Positions 19,307-27,634 of a DNA stretch of 64,000 bases are shown here, in pieces. This DNA comes from Gammaproteobacteria bacterium (GTDB lineage: Bacteria > Pseudomonadota > Gammaproteobacteria > Enterobacterales > Alteromonadaceae): the NCBI GenBank assembly GCA_018222985.1, contig JAAEZG010000002.1:1-64000 (forward strand). Reading direction: 5' to 3'. The first letter of the stretch is position 1. Every line of letters begins with the position of its first letter. The position numbers and the translations under genes were made by a program. The notes below the pieces were generated by a model that was not told the DNA's origin, ran no database searches, and saw only the letters and a list, made by a program, of their open reading frames with translations.

Positions 19307-21406
19307 ATGAATAGAGCCCAAGCCCAACAACTACTACAAACCGCGCTGGCTAACCCCGCTGCCGAATTCCGTGATGGCCAGTGGGAAGCCATTGATGCTT
19401 TGGTGAATCATCGGCAGAAGCTATTAGTGGTACAGCGTACTGGCTGGGGTAAAAGTTCGGTTTACTTTATCAGTACCAAGATTTTCCGCGATAGGGGCAT
19501 GGGACCGACCATCATTGTTTCGCCCTTGTTGGCCTTGATGCGTAACCAGATTGAATCGGCGCAGCGTTTGGACATTGTCGCTGAAACCATGAACTCCACC
19601 AATCAAAGCGACTGGCAGGCGGTGACTCAGCGCATTCTGAATAACCAAATCGACTGCTTGCTGATTTCCCCTGAGCGCTTGGCTAACGACAACTTTATCC
19701 AAACCGTGTTGCAGCCGATTGCGGATCGTATCGCCCTGATGGTGATAGACGAAGCCCATTGTATTTCTGACTGGGGCCATGACTTTCGCCCGGATTACCG
19801 CCGCATCGTGAATATTCTTCGTCAGTTGCCCGCGAACACGCCGGTGCTGGGTACTACGGCAACGGCGAATAACCGCGTAGTTGAAGACATTCAAACTCAG
19901 CTTGGAAATATTCAAATTCACCGTGGCCCTTTGACCCGGGAAAGTCTCGCATTGCAAACCATGGTGCTGCCAGATCAGGCGTCCCGTTTGGCTTGGTTAG
20001 CCCAGGTGATTCCCACCTTGCCAGGCACGGGCATTGTTTACACCTTAACGGTTCGGGATGCCGAACAAGTCGCGGTGTGGTTAAGTGCAAATGGCATAGA
20101 CGCCAGGGCTTACCACGGCAGCGTTGTTACTGATGGTTTTGAAAACAGTAATTCTTACCGACAGCACCTGGAAGAATTGCTACTCAACAACCAATTAAAA
20201 GTTTTGGTGGCCACCACTGCGTTGGGCATGGGTTACGACAAGCCGGATTTAAGTTTTGTAATCCACTATCAAGCGCCGGGTTCTATTGTAGCCTATTACC
20301 AACAGGTGGGCCGTGCCGGGCGTGGCATTGCTCATGCGGTTGGTGTGTTGATGTCTGGTGTCGAAGATCAGGATATTCACGAGTTTTTCCGGGAATCGGC
20401 CTTTCCGTCAGAAGCTCACGTGAATGAGATCTTGTGGGTTCTGGAACAGAGTGATGGGTTGTCGATTCGCAGCATTGAAGAGCAAACCAACCTACGTCAC
20501 GGTCAGATTGAAAAAGTGCTGAAGTTACTGAGCGTGGAAAACCCGGCTCCTGTCATCAAAGACGGTAGCCGCTGGGTCAGAACCCCTGTTCGCTATCAAA
20601 TGGATCATGCCCGAATTGCTCACTTAACCGGACAACGTGTGCAGGAATGGCAAGAGGTTCAAGCATATCTGGAAGATGCTGGCTGCAAAATGACCTTTCT
20701 GAGGCGTGCGCTGGACGATCTTGATCCTACGCCTTGCGGTAAATGTTCGTCTTGCCTAGGTCAGGCTGTCATCAACACTCCGATTGATCCCGCTTTGGCG
20801 CATCACGCAGGAACCTTCCTCAAACATGCGGAAATGGTGATCATTCCAAAAGCACAGGTAGCGGCCAATGCGTTTCTTGAATACGGCTTTAGAGGCAATC
20901 TCCCCCAGCAACTTCGCGCACAGGAAGGCCGTGTTTTATCCCGCTGGGGTGATGCCGGCTGGGGTCGCACGGTTGCCGATAACAAACATGCCGGGCGTTT
21001 CAGTGATGAATTGGTTGAAGCCATGGCAGAAATGATTCAGCAGCGTTGGCAGCCCGATCCTGCTCCTCAGTGGGTGTGCTGCGTGCCGTCGCGTAATCAT
21101 CCTGAATTGGTACCGGATTTTGCGCGCCGTCTGGCTGCACGATTGGGTCTACCGTTTGTGGATGCAGTTAGCAAAGTCAAAGACAACCAGCCGCAAAAAG
21201 GCCAGCAGAATCGTTTCCATCAATGTCGCAATCTGGATGGAGCGTTTAGTGTGACTCAGCTTTATCAGGGGCAACCGGTTTTGTTAGTGGATGACATAGT
21301 GGACTCCGGCTGGACGCTAACGGTCATCGCGGCACTCTTACAGCAAGCAGGCAGCGGTGTGGTGTATCCCGTCGCGCTGGCTTCATCTTCGGTGAAAGAC
21401 TCATGA
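19307..21406 (+). CDS. RecQ-like DNA helicase fused to a ComFC-like phosphoribosyltransferase domain
   Basis: The 699-residue protein carries superfamily 2 helicase motifs of RecQ type: Walker A TGWGKS (about 46-51), DEAH in IDEAHCISDWGHDFRPDYR (about 145-163), and QQVGRAGRG (motif VI). A short cysteine cluster (CGKCSSC, about 478-484) takes the place of the RecQ zinc site. The last 120 residues hold a PRPP-binding loop (VLLVDDIVDSGWT, about 660-672), as in ComFC/GntX-type phosphoribosyltransferases. The ATG at 19307 sits behind AAGGAG. It is embedded between hsdS and a dprA-like gene, with the latter overlapping by four bases, so it is part of the R-M operon and not the housekeeping recQ. 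Confidence 0.85.
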   Translation: MNRAQAQQLLQTALANPAAEFRDGQWEAIDALVNHRQKLLVVQRTGWGKSSVYFISTKIFRDRGMGPTIIVSPLLALMRNQIESAQRLDIVAETMNSTNQSDWQAVTQRILNNQIDCLLISPERLANDNFIQTVLQPIADRIALMVIDEAHCISDWGHDFRPDYRRIVNILRQLPANTPVLGTTATANNRVVEDIQTQLGNIQIHRGPLTRESLALQTMVLPDQASRLAWLAQVIPTLPGTGIVYTLTVRDAEQVAVWLSANGIDARAYHGSVVTDGFENSNSYRQHLEELLLNNQLKVLVATTALGMGYDKPDLSFVIHYQAPGSIVAYYQQVGRAGRGIAHAVGVLMSGVEDQDIHEFFRESAFPSEAHVNEILWVLEQSDGLSIRSIEEQTNLRHGQIEKVLKLLSVENPAPVIKDGSRWVRTPVRYQMDHARIAHLTGQRVQEWQEVQAYLEDAGCKMTFLRRALDDLDPTPCGKCSSCLGQAVINTPIDPALAHHAGTFLKHAEMVIIPKAQVAANAFLEYGFRGNLPQQLRAQEGRVLSRWGDAGWGRTVADNKHAGRFSDELVEAMAEMIQQRWQPDPAPQWVCCVPSRNHPELVPDFARRLAARLGLPFVDAVSKVKDNQPQKGQQNRFHQCRNLDGAFSVTQLYQGQPVLLVDDIVDSGWTLTVIAALLQQAGSGVVYPVALASSSVKDS

Positions 21407-22791
21407 ATGTATCCCGCTTTTCATCAGCTGATGGCTCTTTACCAGCTGACGGCTCTTTGTCACCCACAGCGCAAGCGACCTTGCTGTTGACCAGCTATTT
21501 CTCAAGAGCCAGCAGCGAAAGCGCAAAGCCACTAACCAATGCGGAATGGGGCCGCTTTGCCTTGTGGTTAAAGGAAAAGTCCACCACACCTGCCGACCTG
21601 TTGGTGGCCGACCCGAAAGCCTTGCTGCAAGGTTGGCACGATGCGCGTATCAGTGCGGAGCGAATTATTGAATTGCTGAACCGTGGCCACAGCCTCGCAC
21701 TGGCCATGGAGAAATGGCAACGGGCTGGTCTCTGGGTGGTTACCCGCTCTGATCCAGAATATCCAAAACGCTTAAAGCAGCGGTTGAAAACAGATTCCCC
21801 GCCAGTACTGTTTGGTTGTGGTAACAAAGCCTTGTTGAATACCGGAGGCTTGGCGGTTATTGGCTCGCGCAATGCCAGTGAGTCTGATTTGGCTTTTACC
21901 GACCAAGTGGGAGCGAAAGCAGCGGCAGAGGGCATTGCCATTGTCTCTGGTGGTGCTCGGGGTGTCGATGAAACGGCAATGCTAGGTGCTTTGAAACAAG
22001 GCGGTGTGGTGATCGGCGTGATGGCCGATAGCCTGCTAAAAGCAGCGACCAGCAGTAAGTGGCGTAAAGGCTTGATGGATGATCATGCCGTGTTGGTATC
22101 GCCTTTTTATCCAGAGGCAGGATTCAGTGCTGGAAATGCCATGGCCCGCAACAAATACATCTATTGCCTGGCAGACAGCTCTCTGGTGATTCACTCGGGT
22201 AAAAAAGGCGGCACGCTAAACGGTGCAGAAGAAAATCTGAAAAAAGCTTGGGTACCGCTGTGGGTTAAGCAGACAACGGACAAAGATGCGGCCAATGCCG
22301 ATTTGGTCGCCAAAGGTGGCCGTTGGCTGGAGGCTGATACTGAAGCCTTCAAGATTTCGGAATTAATGTGCAATGAAGGTGGGCGTGCGAATCAGGTGAA
22401 GGAACAAATGGGCGATCTCTTTTCCACGCCTGCGCAGCCGGAATTGTTTGCCGAGACTGAGTCTAATCCTGAGCCAGGATCTGAGCCTGAAGAAGACGTT
22501 ATCGAGTCAGTGCGCGAGATAGTCGTTAGCGAAAGCCAGACAAAGATTCAGGCTATTCCTGAGCAGACTACCGAAAGCGAAGCTGGCCCATCAAGCCCTG
22601 TCGATTTCTATCAGATGTTTATCTCCGAACTTCAACACTTGGCTGACAAACCAGTGACCGTTGATGCGCTGATTGAAAGCACACAGCTTCATAAGTCTCA
22701 GTTAACTGAGTGGCTGAAACGTGCTGTTGATGATGGCGTAGTGAAGAAGCTCAATCGCCCTGTACGTTTTCAAGTCAAGAACAAGAAATAG
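21403..22791 (+). CDS. DprA-like DNA-processing protein
   Basis: A 462-residue protein with the extended Rossmann fold of DprA/Smf (about 150-300): AVIGSRNAS, VSGGARGVDETAM and a downstream GGT signature (KKGGTLNGAEENL). DprA loads RecA on incoming single strands in natural transformation. An acidic Pro/Glu linker (about 345-400) follows, then a C-terminal winged-helix domain (about 405-462). It is longer than chromosomal DprA (about 370) because of the linker. Its location, overlapping the RecQ-phosphoribosyltransferase gene and 12 bases before hsdR, argues for a defence role on foreign DNA. Confidence 0.85.
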   Translation: MNVSRFSSADGSLPADGSLSPTAQATLLLTSYFSRASSESAKPLTNAEWGRFALWLKEKSTTPADLLVADPKALLQGWHDARISAERIIELLNRGHSLALAMEKWQRAGLWVVTRSDPEYPKRLKQRLKTDSPPVLFGCGNKALLNTGGLAVIGSRNASESDLAFTDQVGAKAAAEGIAIVSGGARGVDETAMLGALKQGGVVIGVMADSLLKAATSSKWRKGLMDDHAVLVSPFYPEAGFSAGNAMARNKYIYCLADSSLVIHSGKKGGTLNGAEENLKKAWVPLWVKQTTDKDAANADLVAKGGRWLEADTEAFKISELMCNEGGRANQVKEQMGDLFSTPAQPELFAETESNPEPGSEPEEDVIESVREIVVSESQTKIQAIPEQTTESEAGPSSPVDFYQMFISELQHLADKPVTVDALIESTQLHKSQLTEWLKRAVDDGVVKKLNRPVRFQVKNKK

Positions 22792-22803
22792 AAGGAATTG
22801 CTC

Positions 22804-25800
22804 ATGGCCATGACAGAAGAAACCCTGGTTCAGGAAGTCACCGCAGACTACTTGCTGAATCAGTTGCAGTGGAATGAATCTGTCCTGGGCATGTATGAAA
22901 AGCTGGGCAAGGAGGGTGATTTAGGTCGGCTTTCAGAGCAAGAGGTGGTGTTAACCCGCTATTTGGGCGAGAAACTGATAGAGCTCAACCCTAGCTTGCC
23001 GGATGTCGCCTACCAAGAGGCGCTGCGCGTGGTTTGTGAGATGCCAGCATCCACCAATATTGTTGCTGTGAATAAGGAGAAATACTCCCTTCATAAGAAT
23101 GGCGTAGAGGTGAGCTTCCATAACGAAAAAGGTGAGCGGGTAAAGAAACGGCTTCGCCTGTTTGATTTTGACAACTACGAAAACAATCACTTCTTGCTGG
23201 TCAGAGAGTTTTGGATCAAAGGAGATATTTATCGTCGCAGAGCAGACCTTATCGGCTTTGTGAATGGTATTCCGCTGCTGTTTATGGAGGTGAAAAACGT
23301 TCACAAGGATATTCGTGCTGCCTATGAGCAAAATCTTGCGGACTACAAAGACACCGTCCCGCACCTGTTTTATCACAACGCCTTTATTATATTGGGTAAT
23401 GGCATTGACGCCAAGATTGGCTCAATTTCCAGTAAATTTGAGCATTTCAATGACTGGAAGCGATTGAAAGAGAATGAACCAGGCGTTGTGGATATGGAGA
23501 CCTTGCTGAAGGGAACCTGCTCTAAGCCCAACCTTATGGACATCTTCGAAAACTTCACCTTGTTTGACCAGAGCTCTGGCCGTTTGGTGAAAATCGTTGC
23601 CCGCAATCACCAATACCTCGGTGTTAGTCGCGCTATTGATGCTGTGGTAAATCGTGGTGAGCGCTTGGGTAAGTTGGGGGTTTTCTGGCACACACAAGGC
23701 TCGGGAAAGTCCTATTCAATTGTATTTTTCGCCCAGATGGCGCATCGAAAGCTAGGTGGCAACTATACCTTTGTGGTGTTAACGGACCGCGAGGATTTGG
23801 ACACGCAAATTTATAAAACCTTTGCAGGTTGTGGCTTGGTCGATAACGATAAAGACCCGTGCCGAGCGGATAGCGGAAAAGACCTCAAGGCGCTGATCGG
23901 CCAGCAAAAAGCCTTTGTGTTCACCCTCATTCAAAAATTTAACGAAAAAGTCGACCCTAAAAAGCCTTATTCCGAGCGCGACGACATTATCGTCATCACC
24001 GACGAAGCGCACCGCACGCAATACGGCACCTTGTCGTTAAACATGCGCAACGCCTTGCCCAATGCCAGTTTTATCGGTTTCACCGGAACGCCATTGTTTA
24101 AAGATGATGAAATCACCAAGAAGGTGTTTGGTGATTACATCTCTACCTATGACTTTCAGCGGGCTGTCGAAGATAAGGCGACAGTGCCCTTGTACTACGA
24201 TGCCCGTGGTGAAGAGTTAGTGTTTACCGATGAGGATGGCAATGAGCATACGGTTGCGGACCCCAAAGGCATCAATGAGCGCATAGCGGAAAAGCTGGAT
24301 GAGTTGGAAATTGAGGATGTAGACGTTCAGCAAAGGTTGGAGCGAGAGCTGAAGCGTGATTATCACATAATCACTGCAACCAGCCGACTGGATCAGATAG
24401 CACGTGACTTTGTGACTCATTATGCCAACGCTTGGGAAACCGGCAAGGCGATGTTTGTGTGCCTCGACAAAATCACTTGTGTACGGATGCACAAGTTGAT
24501 CGATTTTTACTGGCAGCAAGAAATTAAAATCAAAGAAAAAGCACTTTCGTCGGCTACGGATGAGCAGGACTTGGCCTGGCGAGCGCGCCAATTGGCGTGG
24601 ATGAAAGAAACGCTGATGGCGGTTGTAGTCAGTGAGGAGCAAGGTGAAGTTGCCAAGTTCGAAAAATGGGGGCTAGACATAAAACCTCACCGCCAGTTGC
24701 TTAAAGGTGGATTTGAACTGGCTGATGGCTCTCGACTGGATATGGAAGAAGCCTTTAAATCCAGCGAACACCCATTCAGAGTGGCTGTCGTGTGTGCCAT
24801 GTGGTTAACCGGGTTCGATGTCCCAACACTTTCCACCCTTTATTTGGATAAGCCGTTGAAGGCGCATACCTTGATGCAAGCCATTGCCAGGGCAAATCGC
24901 GTAGCGGAAGGCAAGAACAATGGTTTAATCGTGGATTACTGCGGGATACTGAAAAACCTGCGTAAAGCCTTGGCGACCTTTGCTGGTGCAGGCGATGAGG
25001 GCCACGGCGGTGGTGAGGGAGAAAATGAACCTGCCAAGCCTAATGAAGAGTTGCTGGAAAGTCTGAACGAGTCGATCAGCTTTGTAGCCGAGTTTTTGCG
25101 GAAGCATGATTTTGAACTAAGCCGGATTATTGCAGAAACAGGCTTTGCCAAGAATGCAGCGATTGCTCAGGCCAAGGAGATCATCAATCAAAATGACGAG
25201 ACACGGAAACGTTTCGAGGTAATGGCCAGAGAGGTATTCAATAAATTTAAAGCCTGCATCAACGTGCCGGGCGTTAATGGCTATCGTGATATGCGTGATG
25301 CAATCAACGTACTCTATAAGAGTTTGCAGGCAGATAAAGAGAAAGCCGACATCTCCGACATCATGAAAGGGCTGTACGAGGTTGTTGACGGTAGCATCGA
25401 TACCACACATAAAATCAAAGAACCGAAACCGGATGGTGATCGAATTTACGATATAAGCAAGATCGATTTTGAACGGCTCCGCCAAGAGTTTTCTAGATCA
25501 GAGCGAAAGAATACAACAGTGCAATCGCTCAAGCATGCGGTTGAGAAGAAGCTAGCCCGGCTCATGATGCAGAACCCGTTACGTACCGATTATCAAGAGC
25601 ACTACGAAAAATTGATTAAGGAATATAACCAGGAAAAGGATCGCGTTGTTATTGAAAAAACCTTTGAGGCACTGTTAAAGCTGAATGAAGATCTTTCCCA
25701 TGAAGAGAAGCGCGCAATCAGGGAAGGCCTGGACGAGGAGTCTTTGGTATTGTTTGATCTCCTTAGTAAGCCGAATTTGCAGCCAAAAGAGATTGCCAAG

Positions 25801-26046
25801 ATCAAACAAGTCGCCACTACGTTGTTGGCAACGCTAAAGACAGAGCGGCTGAAGGTTGCGAACTGGCAGCAGAAGGAGTCGACGCGCGACGCGGTTAAGC
25901 AGCAGATATTTGATTTTCTTTACGATGAAAGAACAGGGTTACCCGTTGAGCAATATGAAGAAAATGAGATTTCAGATATCACTGAAAGGGTGTTTCTTCA
26001 CATATATCGGGCGTACCCCGAACTGCCATCGCCCATTTATGGGTGA
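22804..26046 (+). CDS. hsdR: Type I restriction enzyme motor/nuclease subunit
   Basis: HsdR translocates and cuts unmodified DNA. The 1080-residue protein has the PD-(D/E)xK nuclease site (RRADLIGFVNGIPLLFMEVK, about 142-162), Walker A TQGSGKS (about 297-303) and a DEAH box (ITDEAHRTQYG, about 397-407). The long helical C-terminus (about 720-1080) contacts the methyltransferase. GAAGGA at 22791-22796 supports ATG 22804 rather than TTG 22798. It closes the six-gene operon; the phased repeats start only a few bases after its stop. Confidence 0.96.
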   Translation: MAMTEETLVQEVTADYLLNQLQWNESVLGMYEKLGKEGDLGRLSEQEVVLTRYLGEKLIELNPSLPDVAYQEALRVVCEMPASTNIVAVNKEKYSLHKNGVEVSFHNEKGERVKKRLRLFDFDNYENNHFLLVREFWIKGDIYRRRADLIGFVNGIPLLFMEVKNVHKDIRAAYEQNLADYKDTVPHLFYHNAFIILGNGIDAKIGSISSKFEHFNDWKRLKENEPGVVDMETLLKGTCSKPNLMDIFENFTLFDQSSGRLVKIVARNHQYLGVSRAIDAVVNRGERLGKLGVFWHTQGSGKSYSIVFFAQMAHRKLGGNYTFVVLTDREDLDTQIYKTFAGCGLVDNDKDPCRADSGKDLKALIGQQKAFVFTLIQKFNEKVDPKKPYSERDDIIVITDEAHRTQYGTLSLNMRNALPNASFIGFTGTPLFKDDEITKKVFGDYISTYDFQRAVEDKATVPLYYDARGEELVFTDEDGNEHTVADPKGINERIAEKLDELEIEDVDVQQRLERELKRDYHIITATSRLDQIARDFVTHYANAWETGKAMFVCLDKITCVRMHKLIDFYWQQEIKIKEKALSSATDEQDLAWRARQLAWMKETLMAVVVSEEQGEVAKFEKWGLDIKPHRQLLKGGFELADGSRLDMEEAFKSSEHPFRVAVVCAMWLTGFDVPTLSTLYLDKPLKAHTLMQAIARANRVAEGKNNGLIVDYCGILKNLRKALATFAGAGDEGHGGGEGENEPAKPNEELLESLNESISFVAEFLRKHDFELSRIIAETGFAKNAAIAQAKEIINQNDETRKRFEVMAREVFNKFKACINVPGVNGYRDMRDAINVLYKSLQADKEKADISDIMKGLYEVVDGSIDTTHKIKEPKPDGDRIYDISKIDFERLRQEFSRSERKNTTVQSLKHAVEKKLARLMMQNPLRTDYQEHYEKLIKEYNQEKDRVVIEKTFEALLKLNEDLSHEEKRAIREGLDEESLVLFDLLSKPNLQPKEIAKIKQVATTLLATLKTERLKVANWQQKESTRDAVKQQIFDFLYDERTGLPVEQYEENEISDITERVFLHIYRAYPELPSPIYG

Positions 26047-26048
26047 AG

Positions 26049-26110
26049 AATTACGCGGAGTTACGCATGGTTTGCGTAGTTACGCATATGGCGCGTAATT
26101 GTGCGTAATT
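26049..26110. repeat. Phased TTACGC/GCGTAA repeats at the island's right end
   Basis: TTACGC at 26051, 26061 and 26080 and GCGTAA at 26093 and 26103, plus one degenerate copy (GCGTAG, 26074), lie within 60 bp, several about ten bases (one helical turn) apart. The outer arms AATTACGCG (26049-26057) and CGCGTAATT (26092-26100) are perfectly complementary. This looks like a protein-binding array such as integrase arm sites. Confidence 0.65.
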
Positions 26111-26315
26111 TGAGGTAACTCTATCTCAAACCTCAAATCGGGCAGTAGTCTGCTGGATTGACCCTTGGTCTGAGGTGCCATTAATCGGTGACGGCTTGAA
26201 AACGGGTGTAAATACCCAAGTTTGACATAGAGTTGATGGCAAGAGCAGGAAATGGATTTTTTTCGCAGAGATCTTGCTAAAATGCGATTCATTGTTTGGT
26301 AGAAATAACCAGCCT

Positions 26316-26349
26316 TCCAATACCCACCTTTTTGATTGTGGGTGTTGGA
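26316..26349. repeat. Hairpin in the island border region
   Basis: CCAATACCCAC (26317-26327) pairs with GTGGGTGTTGG (26338-26348) with a single mismatch, around a 10-base loop. There is no T-tract on either side, so a terminator is unlikely; a recombination or RNA structure is possible. Confidence 0.45.
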
Positions 26350-26568
26350 GTCGCCTGAGTTGATGAGGTGCTGTCGCTGAAAGTGTCAAGATTCTATCTT
26401 TACGCTTGGCGGCTAATACTCCCAAAGTACCTGCCCATAAAGTTGACAATACTGGGCTTTACTTAACAGTTTTGGCTATCATTATGATAAAAAACAATAC
26501 TTTCAGTGAGTTGAAAGGCTTACTCTCTACTTTATATGAACTACCGTTCTGAGTACCCCTGAGACTGA

Positions 26569-26597
26569 AAAAAGCCCTGTTTAATACAGGGCTTTTT
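26569..26597. terminator. Bidirectional terminator-like hairpin
   Basis: Twelve-bp perfect stem AAAAAGCCCTGT/ACAGGGCTTTTT around TTAAT. It carries a T-tract in both directions and insulates the island from the following operon. Confidence 0.85.
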
Positions 26598-26671
26598 GAT
26601 GATCCGCATAGTGCGTTGTTTCGTTTTGTTCTAAACTAGTCATTAACTTCTAGTTGCAACGTGAGATTTCC

Positions 26672-27634
26672 GTGTCCATACGAACAGCGCTGTTATCCCG
26701 ATTACGCAATGTAAGCGTTGGCTTGTTAGCCGCTGCAACGCTGCTTAGTTGCGAACAATACCAAGACCCCATTAACGTGGTCGGTAATTCGTGGCTAGGT
26801 TATCAGCCGTTTTATGTGCAAAACATACTTCATCCAGAGCTTACCCCAACGCAGCTAAACGTGACCATGTTAGTTTCCGACGTGAGTGTGCTACGCATGC
26901 TAACTAACCAGGCTGCATCGGTGGCTTTTCTAAGCCTTGATAACGCGCTCAGTTTGAACTCGCGTACCGATTTAAATTTCTGTATTGCCGCCGTGCTCAT
27001 CAGCTCTTATGGCGCCGATGCTGTGCTCGCGCACTCAGATATTGACACCAAACTAAGTGGTGAAGAACCGTTATTAATAGGCATGGAAGACAGCGCTCTG
27101 TCGCGGTTTATTTTGTCGCGTTGGATAGAGCTACATGAAATTAACCCACAGCGTATTAAACGACAAATTGTCACTCCAGCAGGGCAGTTGCGGGCGTTTG
27201 AGCGTAAGCAGTTTGATGCTGTGATTGCTTATGCGCCTTTTAGTCAACAGCTTGAACAGGCTGGCGCCGTCACGGTTTTCAGTAGTCGCGAAATCAAGCA
27301 TGAAATTATCGACACCGTGATTGTTCGGCAAAGCGCTTGGCGCCAACATAAAGAAGCGCTGAAAAGCTATGTGACCAACAATTGGGACCAAGCCATTGAA
27401 GCCATTGCCAATAATCAAAGCGAAGACTTCAGAACTTTGGCGCAGCTGACTGGGCTTTCCAAGCCAGAGTTAAAAAGTGCGTTGGCAGGCTTACAGCTAT
27501 ACAACAGCCAAGCGAGTCGTGAGTTTTTAGCAACGCGCTATGATCAAGTTTCCGCAACTGTAGCTAGCCACTTGGTCGACTCAGGCTTGCACGCTAACTT
27601 AAAAGCATTGCCGGTTTGTGAGGGCGTGCTGTGA
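26672..27634 (+). CDS. Lipoprotein solute-binding protein (SsuA/THI5-like), likely sensor partner of the next gene
   Basis: The 320-residue product has a signal peptide ending in a lipobox (ATLLSC), so it should be anchored to a membrane facing the periplasm. The fold looks like the NMT1/SsuA family (VVGNSWLGYQPFYV near the start, then a bilobal alternation). Starts at TTG 26654 or GTG 26672 are possible; the latter has GAG at better spacing. There are no transport genes beside it. The stop overlaps the start of the membrane GGDEF-EAL gene (GTGA), a pairing that recalls V. cholerae NspS-MbaA. Ligand unknown. Confidence 0.75.
   Translation: MSIRTALLSRLRNVSVGLLAAATLLSCEQYQDPINVVGNSWLGYQPFYVQNILHPELTPTQLNVTMLVSDVSVLRMLTNQAASVAFLSLDNALSLNSRTDLNFCIAAVLISSYGADAVLAHSDIDTKLSGEEPLLIGMEDSALSRFILSRWIELHEINPQRIKRQIVTPAGQLRAFERKQFDAVIAYAPFSQQLEQAGAVTVFSSREIKHEIIDTVIVRQSAWRQHKEALKSYVTNNWDQAIEAIANNQSEDFRTLAQLTGLSKPELKSALAGLQLYNSQASREFLATRYDQVSATVASHLVDSGLHANLKALPVCEGVL

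Larger units (their letters stand above)
26111..26653. other. Gene-free stretch at the right border of the island
   Basis: About 540 bases with no convincing gene on either strand. It holds a hairpin at 26316-26349 and the terminator-like hairpin at 26569-26597. Small reading frames on the minus strand have no recognisable domain or ribosome-binding site. It is probably the degenerate right boundary of the mobile element. Confidence 0.6.

Noticed and set aside
26126..26449. 107-codon frame on the minus strand in the island border
   Set aside because: No recognisable domain, no ribosome-binding site, and it crosses the hairpin. Kept as gene-free sequence.
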